Of a stretch of DNA of 19,912 bases, positions 15,234 through 19,912 are shown in pieces (position 1 is the stretch's first letter; the number at the start of each line of letters is the position of its first letter). Origin of the DNA: SZAS-79 sp038329645. Its GTDB lineage: Bacteria; Pseudomonadota; Gammaproteobacteria; Burkholderiales; SG8-39. Made by a program: the position numbers and the translations under genes. Location of the stretch: positions 1-19,912 of the forward strand of contig JBBQNG010000050.1 of the NCBI GenBank assembly GCA_038329645.1. The letters are read 5' to 3'. The notes beneath the pieces are model-generated. The model did not search any database, was not told the origin of the DNA, and was given only the letters and a program-made list of their open reading frames with translations.

Positions 15234-16244
15234 ATGTTTCCAAAACTGATTGCCGCCGTCATCGTTTCGGTGATCGCAGGCGCGTACGAGCCGACCCGGT
15301 CGTATGCGGTCTGGATCTTTTTCATTGCCGTGATCGTCGTGTTCGTGATCGAGGCGGTGCGCATCGTGCCGCAGCAGCAGGCTTGGGTGGTGGAGCGGCT
15401 GGGCAAGTACAGCGAGACCCTGCAGCCAGGGCTCAACCTCATCATCCCGTTCTTCGAGCGCATCGCCTACACGCACAGCCTCAAGGAGGTGCCCCTCGAC
15501 GTGCCGGAGCAGGTCTGCATCACGCGGGACAACACGCAGCTGGGTGTGGATGGGATCATTTACTACCAGGTCATGGACCCGCGCCTTGCCTCGTACGGAT
15601 CGTCGAACTACATCACTGCGATCGTGCAGCTGGCGCAGACGACATTGCGATCCGAAATCGGCAAGATGGAGCTCGATAAGACGTTCGAGTCCCGCGACGT
15701 GATCAACCGGCAGATCGTCGATGCGCTGGACGAGGCCGGGCGCAACTGGGGCATCAAGGTGCTGCGCTACGAGATCAAGAGCCTCACCCCACCCGAGGCG
15801 ATCCTGCGCTCGATGCAGCAGCAGATCACGGCCGAGCGCGAAAAGCGCGCGCTGATCGCCAAGTCCGAGGGCGAGCGCCAGCAGGAGATCAACATTGCGG
15901 ACGGCGAGAAGCAGGCCGCGGTGCTCAAGTCCGAAGGCGACAAGACCGCGGCAATCAACCGCGCGCAGGGCGAGGCAACGCGCATCCGCCTGATCGCCGA
16001 GGCGTCGGCCGCGGCCATCCACGCAGTCGCCGAATCGATGAACGGCCCGGGCGGGATGAACGCCGCGAACCTCAAGGTGGCCGAACTCTACGTCAACGCG
16101 TTCGCGCTCCTGGCACGGACCAACAACACGCTGATCGTGCCGGCCAACCTGGGTGACATGGCCACGCTGGTGACCTCGGCCATGACCATGCTCGATCGCA
16201 CCAAGGCGAGCCACGACGCGCCTGCGGCGCCGGCGCGCGCATAA
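15234..16244 (+). CDS. SPFH/stomatin-like (paraslipin, QmcA-type) membrane protein
   Basis: This is a membrane-anchored band-7 protein of 336 residues that forms large oligomers in the inner membrane and can affect protease access or membrane order. It has an N-terminal anchor (about 25-43) followed by the stomatin hallmark IVPQQQAWVVERLGKYSETL, then the SPFH domain with GLNLIIPFFERIAY and a helical region. Residues about 195-270 are a charged, Ala/Glu/Lys-rich coiled coil (ITAEREKRALIAKSEGERQ and onward). The C-terminal part has NNTLIVPANLGDMATLV, as in QmcA. A strong GGGGGGAG ribosome site precedes the ATG. A longer in-frame extension back to 14733 lies inside the NfeD gene and is not real. 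It is part of a four-gene operon. Confidence 0.9.
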   Translation: MFPKLIAAVIVSVIAGAYEPTRSYAVWIFFIAVIVVFVIEAVRIVPQQQAWVVERLGKYSETLQPGLNLIIPFFERIAYTHSLKEVPLDVPEQVCITRDNTQLGVDGIIYYQVMDPRLASYGSSNYITAIVQLAQTTLRSEIGKMELDKTFESRDVINRQIVDALDEAGRNWGIKVLRYEIKSLTPPEAILRSMQQQITAEREKRALIAKSEGERQQEINIADGEKQAAVLKSEGDKTAAINRAQGEATRIRLIAEASAAAIHAVAESMNGPGGMNAANLKVAELYVNAFALLARTNNTLIVPANLGDMATLVTSAMTMLDRTKASHDAPAAPARA

Positions 16245-16257
16245 ACAGGAGACCCAC

Positions 16258-16647
16258 ATGGCCGTTTCCGGAATGAACCACTTCACCATCCTCACCGACA
16301 ACCTCGATGCCACCCTCGAGTTCTACAAGGCGCACCTCGACTTCGCTCCCGGACCGCGGCCGCCGTTCAAGTTCCCGGGTGCGTGGCTGTATGCGAAGGG
16401 CGGCAGCGAAGCCATCCTCCACGTGATCGCGGGGCGCGAAAGGAAGGATCTCGTGAAGGGCGTGCTCGACCACATGGCGTTTACTGCGCAGGATCTCGCC
16501 GGCTCGGTGGCGAAATTGAAAACGCACGGCATCGATTACGTGCTGCGCAAGCTTCCGGACTACGGCACATGGCAACTCTTCTTCACGGATCCGAACAACG
16601 CGAAAGTCGAGCTCGACTTCGATTCCAAAGAGGCGGCGCCGGCATAG
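16258..16647 (+). CDS. VOC (glyoxalase/dioxygenase) superfamily protein
   Basis: The 129-residue protein has the paired beta-alpha-beta-beta-beta modules of the vicinal oxygen chelate fold. Candidate metal ligands are His8 in MNHFTIL, His55 in ILHVI, His72 in LDHMAF and Glu118 in AKVELDF. The LDHMAFTAQDL and FFTDPNNAKVELDF stretches are typical of the family. The reaction is unknown (glyoxalase, dioxygenase or resistance functions are all possible). The start is fixed by AGGAG about 7 bases upstream. It follows the SPFH gene by 13 bp and its stop shares one base with the next start. Confidence 0.85.
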   Translation: MAVSGMNHFTILTDNLDATLEFYKAHLDFAPGPRPPFKFPGAWLYAKGGSEAILHVIAGRERKDLVKGVLDHMAFTAQDLAGSVAKLKTHGIDYVLRKLPDYGTWQLFFTDPNNAKVELDFDSKEAAPA

Positions 16648-17132
16648 TGAAATGGCAGCTTACGACCGGGCGTGCCCGCATCATGGCGCCGCCCGGGCCG
16701 GTCTGGCAGTGGGTGTCCGAGCCGCGCGGCTGGCTGGCGTGGAACCCGAAGATCGAGGACATCGTCCCCCTCTCCATTGACTCGCCGCGCGAGGGCTGGC
16801 GGTTTCGCATCGCTTATCGGCTGCGCAAGAATAAAAAGCAGCTGGCCGAAGCGGAGCTGGTGGAATTCATCCCAGGGGAGCGCCTTGTGTGCCGGACCAC
16901 CGGCGGCGACCTCAATCCCGGCGGGGCAATCCTGGAGACCTACGTCCTGCATGCAGACGAGGACACCACCGTTCTCACGCACACCGTGGACCTTGCGCAG
17001 TCGAAGATGCCCTATCTCGCGCGCTTCGCCGTGGTGTTCCTCACCAATGTCTTCAATTCCAACGGCGCGCTCGGCCACGTGCGCAACCTGAAGGCGCTGA
17101 TCGAGGACGGCGTGCCGCCGCCGAAGCCCTAG
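16647..17132 (+). CDS. SRPBCC (polyketide cyclase/dehydrase-like) protein
   Basis: The 161-residue product looks like a START/SRPBCC-fold protein with a hydrophobic ligand pocket. The N-terminal strand ARIMAPPGPVWQWVSEPRGW followed by WNPKIEDIV, the central GWRFRIAYRL, and the long C-terminal helix (ARFAVVFLTNVFNSNGAL) fit that layout. No function can be named. I chose the GTG at 16647, which overlaps the previous stop in TAGTG; an ATG at 16683 would be a shorter option but would cut the first strand. It ends the four-gene operon and shares a CTAG stop sequence with the convergent Bug gene. Confidence 0.75.
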   Translation: MKWQLTTGRARIMAPPGPVWQWVSEPRGWLAWNPKIEDIVPLSIDSPREGWRFRIAYRLRKNKKQLAEAELVEFIPGERLVCRTTGGDLNPGGAILETYVLHADEDTTVLTHTVDLAQSKMPYLARFAVVFLTNVFNSNGALGHVRNLKALIEDGVPPPKP

Positions 17133-18109
17133 TCGACTTTGGCGCCCGAGTCGCGCACGATCTTCCCCAGGCGCGGGATATCGCTGCGGATCAACGCAGC
17201 CAGCTCGTCGGGCGGCATGCCGCCGGGGTCCAGCCCGAGCTCATGCAGCCGAGTGGCGATCTCGGGGGATTTCAGCGCCCTGGCCACTTCGCCGTATACG
17301 CGCGCATGGATCTCTTTCGGCAATCCGGCCGGTGCGAACATCGCCTGCCAGGAGCTGATCTCGAAGCCGGGCAGGCCGGACTCGGCAAGCGTCGGCACCT
17401 CGGGCGCGACGAACGAGCGTTTTGCTGTGGTGACGGCAAGCGCCTTTAGCTTGCCGGTCTTGGTCGGCGGGTAGGCGGTGGTCATGTTCTCGAAGCTCAT
17501 CGAGATGGTGCCCGCGAGCAGGTCCGGGATCATCGGGCCGCTGCCCTTGTAACGGATGTGCTGCATCTGCACGCCAGTCATCGCCTTGAACAGCTCGCCC
17601 GACATGTGCTGCGAGGTGCCGTTGCCGGCCGAGCCGAACGAGTACTTGTTCGGGTTCGCCTTGATCAGCGCGATCAGGTCGGTCACCGAATTGGCGTTGA
17701 CGCTCGGGTGGATGATCAGCATGTTGGGCAGCGTGGCCAGCATGGTGATCGGCGTGAAGTCCTTGATCGGGTCGTACGGCAGCTTCGAATACAGCGAGAC
17801 GTTGATCGCGTGCGAGCTGATGGTGCCGCCGCCGAACGTGTAGCCGTCGGGTGCGCTCTTGGCGAGCAGCTCGACACCAAGGGCGCCGGCTGCGCCGGGA
17901 CGGTTTTCCACGACCACGGGCTGGCCGAGCGCTTCGGCGAGCTTCGCGCCGATCATGCGCCCGAGGATGTCGGTGGTGCCTCCGGCGGCGAACGGCACGA
18001 TGTACTTGATGGGTTTGTTCGGCCAGGGCGCCTGGGCGGTCGCCCCAAACGCATAGGCGGCAAGGAGCGCGGCGGCGAGCGAGCGCGCAAATCTCATTTT
18101 CGATTTCAT
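17129..18109 (-). CDS. Bug-family tripartite tricarboxylate transporter (TTT) substrate-binding protein
   Basis: This is a periplasmic binding protein of the Bug family, very abundant in Bordetella, Cupriavidus and relatives. The 326-residue protein has a Sec signal peptide (RFARSLAAALLAAYAFGATAQA) and the family sequence WPNKPIKYIVPFAAGGTTDILG, here split as WPNKPIKYIVPFAAGG and TTDILGRMIG. VENRPGAAGALGVELLAKS, DGYTFGGGTIS and the late LPGFEISSWQAMFAPAGLPK are also typical. The membrane subunits (TctA/TctB) are not nearby, so it is an orphan receptor as is common; the ligand is unknown. I chose the ATG at 18109 because GAGGAG lies at good distance; the in-frame region up to 18262 covers the promoter and is not signal-peptide-like. 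It diverges from the TonB receptor gene. Confidence 0.9.
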   Translation of the reverse strand: MKSKMRFARSLAAALLAAYAFGATAQAPWPNKPIKYIVPFAAGGTTDILGRMIGAKLAEALGQPVVVENRPGAAGALGVELLAKSAPDGYTFGGGTISSHAINVSLYSKLPYDPIKDFTPITMLATLPNMLIIHPSVNANSVTDLIALIKANPNKYSFGSAGNGTSQHMSGELFKAMTGVQMQHIRYKGSGPMIPDLLAGTISMSFENMTTAYPPTKTGKLKALAVTTAKRSFVAPEVPTLAESGLPGFEISSWQAMFAPAGLPKEIHARVYGEVARALKSPEIATRLHELGLDPGGMPPDELAALIRSDIPRLGKIVRDSGAKVD

Positions 18110-18141
18110 TTTTTTATCTCCTCGTTTGATACAGCGCACGG

Positions 18142-18147
18142 ATTCTA
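18142..18147 (-). promoter_or_regulatory. Possible -10 element for the Bug-family gene
   Basis: TAGAAT on the - strand lies about 33 bp before the ATG at 18109, a plausible position for a -10 element. No good -35 is seen, so the prediction is weak. Confidence 0.3.
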
Positions 18148-18167
18148 GCTTTCGTCGCCGACAGCTA

Positions 18168-18196
18168 TTGAAAATACAAACGAGAACTATTATCAT
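18168..18196 (+). promoter_or_regulatory. Predicted sigma-70 promoter of the TonB-dependent receptor
   Basis: TTGAAA at 18168-18173 and TATCAT at 18191-18196 are exactly 17 bp apart, each differing from consensus at one position. The expected transcript start near 18203 gives a leader of about 84 nt. Confidence 0.6.
18181..18195 (+). promoter_or_regulatory. Predicted Fur-binding site
   Basis: CGAGAACTATTATCA fits the 7-1-7 Fur pattern TGATAAT-n-ATTATCA at 11 of 14 positions, with the right arm perfect. It covers the spacer and -10 of the receptor promoter, the position expected for iron-dependent repression of a siderophore receptor. Confidence 0.6.
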
Positions 18197-18286
18197 CATG
18201 ACGGAATAGACGAGCCAGCAACCCTCCCGGCAGCCAGCCACGTCCCGCGTTCCGACGATCACTCGTGGCCCCCAGGGAGAAATCGC

Positions 18287-19912
18287 ATGCCTCGTACGCA
18301 GCTCCGCCTATCGGCGGCAGTCATCGCCGCGCTGCTTTCTGCAACCGCTTACGCGCAATCCGAGCAGACGCTGCCGGAAGTCAAAGTGAGGGAGCAGGCC
18401 GAAAGCGCCGACGGCCCGGTGCAGGGCTACAACGCCACACGCTCGGCGACCGCGACCAGGACCGACACGCCGCTCAAGGAGGTACCGGCCTCGGTGACAG
18501 TGATCCCCGCACAGCTCATGCGGGACACGGCGATGCAGAGCGTCGGCGAGGCCATCCGCTATGTGCCCGGTGCGCTCATGCACCAGGGCGAGGGAAACCG
18601 GGACCAGATCGTCATCCGTGGCAACAGCACCACGGCCGATTTTTATGTCAATGGCGTGCGTGACGATGCACAGGTGTTTCGCGACCTCTATAACCTCGAG
18701 CGTGTGGAGGTCCTAAAGGGTCCGGCCGGCATGATTTTCGGCCGGGGCGGCGCGGGCGGCGTGGTCAACCTCGTGACGAAGAAGCCGGTGTTCGGCAGCA
18801 TCCTCGACGGGACCGTGACGCTGGGCAGCTTCAACCAGCTGCGCAGCACGGTCGACGCGGGCGGCAAATGGGGCGACTCGGCCGCATTCCGCCTCAATGC
18901 AATGGCGGAGGACGGCGACAGCTTCCGCAATGGCGCCGGCATGAAGCGATACGCGATCAATCCCGCCGTGACCCTGGTGCCGAGAGCAAGCACTTCGCTT
19001 ACTTTCAGCTACGAGCGCCTGCATGACGACAGGACGGCAGACCGCGGATTCCCGTCGCAGGCCGGCCGGCCGTTCAGCGCCGATCGCGCAACCTTTTTCG
19101 GCAACGCCGCCCAAAGCAACTCGGTGCAGACGACCGACCGTTTCTCCTTTGTATTCGATCACTCCCTGGGTAACGGCTGGCAGCTGAAGAACACGCTGCA
19201 GTTTGCCTACTACGACAAGTTCTACCAGAACGTCTACCCGGGAAGCGCGGTGAACGCCGCGGGCACCCTGACCCTCTCGGCGTACAACAACCAGAACTGG
19301 CGCACCAACATTTGGAACCAGACCGACCTGACCAGGAAGTTCACGGTCGGCGGCATGGAGCACACGCTGCTCGTTGGCGCGGAAATCGGGCACCAGAACA
19401 GCACCAACAAGCGCAACACCGGATTCTTTGGCGCCGCGACCGGCGTCACCGTGCCTGCAATGAACCCGTTCTCCGTGGCAACGCGATTCGCACCCAATGC
19501 GGGCGATGCCGACAACAATGTGAAGGCCGATGTCGGCGCGCTATACGTCCAGGACCAGATCGCCCTTTCGAAGGAATGGAAGGCAATAGCGGGGATCCGG
19601 TACGACCGGTTTCGCGTCAACTTCGACGATCGCCGCGTATTGGTGACCCCTTTCGACCTTGCGCGCACCGATGCCGGCATCAGTCCGCGCGCGGGGCTGA
19701 TCTGGACGCCTACGCCGGCGTCTTCCTACTATGCGAGCTACAGCTATGCAATGCTGCCCTCCGGAGAGCAACTCGGGCTGGCGGCAACCACGAGCGACCT
19801 GGCGCCGGAGAAGGCGAAGAACTACGAGGTCGGCGCGCGCTGGGATGTCCTGCCGCGACTCACGCTGACTGCGGCGCTCTTTCGCACGGACCGCACCGAC
19901 GTAAGGGTTGCC
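18287..19912 (+). CDS. TonB-dependent siderophore receptor, 5' partial
   Basis: This outer-membrane receptor imports a ferric siderophore using energy from TonB. The frame is open to the right edge, giving 542 residues of a protein usually about 700 long; the end lies outside. A signal peptide covers residues 1-23 (LSAAVIAALLSATAYA). TLPEVKV at 28-34 is a likely TonB box. The plug domain follows, with TPLKEVPASVTVIPAQL (61-77), IVIRGNSTTADFYVNGVRD and the classic ERVEVLKGPAGMIFGRGGAG (138-157). Beyond about residue 175 alternating hydrophobic strands mark the beta-barrel, including VQDQIALSKEWKAIAGIRYD. AGGGAGA about 8 bases before the ATG supports the start. The family type is like FhuA/FcuA/FiuA receptors; the siderophore cannot be named. 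A Fur box lies in the promoter. Confidence 0.9.
   Translation, partial: MPRTQLRLSAAVIAALLSATAYAQSEQTLPEVKVREQAESADGPVQGYNATRSATATRTDTPLKEVPASVTVIPAQLMRDTAMQSVGEAIRYVPGALMHQGEGNRDQIVIRGNSTTADFYVNGVRDDAQVFRDLYNLERVEVLKGPAGMIFGRGGAGGVVNLVTKKPVFGSILDGTVTLGSFNQLRSTVDAGGKWGDSAAFRLNAMAEDGDSFRNGAGMKRYAINPAVTLVPRASTSLTFSYERLHDDRTADRGFPSQAGRPFSADRATFFGNAAQSNSVQTTDRFSFVFDHSLGNGWQLKNTLQFAYYDKFYQNVYPGSAVNAAGTLTLSAYNNQNWRTNIWNQTDLTRKFTVGGMEHTLLVGAEIGHQNSTNKRNTGFFGAATGVTVPAMNPFSVATRFAPNAGDADNNVKADVGALYVQDQIALSKEWKAIAGIRYDRFRVNFDDRRVLVTPFDLARTDAGISPRAGLIWTPTPASSYYASYSYAMLPSGEQLGLAATTSDLAPEKAKNYEVGARWDVLPRLTLTAALFRTDRTDVRVA

Noticed and set aside
14979..16313. Open frame of about 440 codons on the - strand opposite the SPFH gene
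   Set aside because: Covers parts of three well-supported + strand genes and has skewed Leu/Arg/His/Asp content without domains.
1..19912. Mobile element, CRISPR array, toxin-antitoxin or phage-defence system
   Set aside because: No transposase, integrase, repeat-spacer pattern, small paired toxin genes or defence-domain proteins were recognised; the gene content is ordinary metabolism and transport.

Overview
The window is a GC-rich stretch of ordinary-looking bacterial chromosome. It most likely comes from a betaproteobacterium of the Burkholderiales. That inference rests on a Bug-type solute-binding protein, an FcbT-like TRAP transporter, a class A RNase P RNA, a CaiB/BaiF CoA-transferase paired with a hydratase, and a Fur-type iron promoter. 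No rRNA, tRNA, CRISPR array, prophage or insertion sequence was seen.

Layout. The left edge (2-568) is the 3' end of an ion-transporter-superfamily permease. From 591 to 4564 lies a complete TRAP transporter on the + strand: a Tat-exported binding protein, a strong hairpin terminator inside the operon, then small and large permeases that overlap by 4 bp. The large permease carries a roughly 190-residue insertion. On the - strand follow a YbiB-like protein (4592-5590), an HD-domain phosphohydrolase (5785-6732) and the RNase P RNA gene rnpB (6857-7230). A TPR/O-GlcNAc-transferase-like glycosyltransferase (7287-9062, +) starts 56 bp from rnpB on the opposite strand and overlaps tail-to-tail with a luciferase-like oxidoreductase (9026-10024, -). 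The oxidoreductase sits in an apparent operon with an MFS transporter (10029-11183, -).

From 11288 to 12085 (+) is an exported DUF1223 protein with a CXXC motif. It is followed on the - strand by a DUF1185/amino-acid-synthesis-family protein, a CaiB/BaiF CoA-transferase and a 2-keto-4-pentenoate hydratase-like enzyme (12108-14728). A + strand operon (14782-17132) encodes an NfeD-like protein, an SPFH/stomatin-like protein, a VOC-fold protein and an SRPBCC protein. At the right end a Bug-family periplasmic binding protein (17129-18109, -) diverges from a TonB-dependent siderophore receptor (18287 to beyond the window, +). The receptor promoter overlaps a good Fur-box match.

How the genes may work together. 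The TRAP system, Bug protein, CoA-transferase and hydratase suggest use of carboxylic or aromatic acids. The substrates cannot be read from the sequence. The TonB receptor adds iron acquisition, and NfeD/SPFH suggests membrane-quality functions. I found no convincing new multi-gene system. The points most worth checking are the enlarged TRAP permease, the glycosyltransferase with Gly at a position normally His, the terminator inside the TRAP operon, and the Fur-controlled divergent region at the right end.
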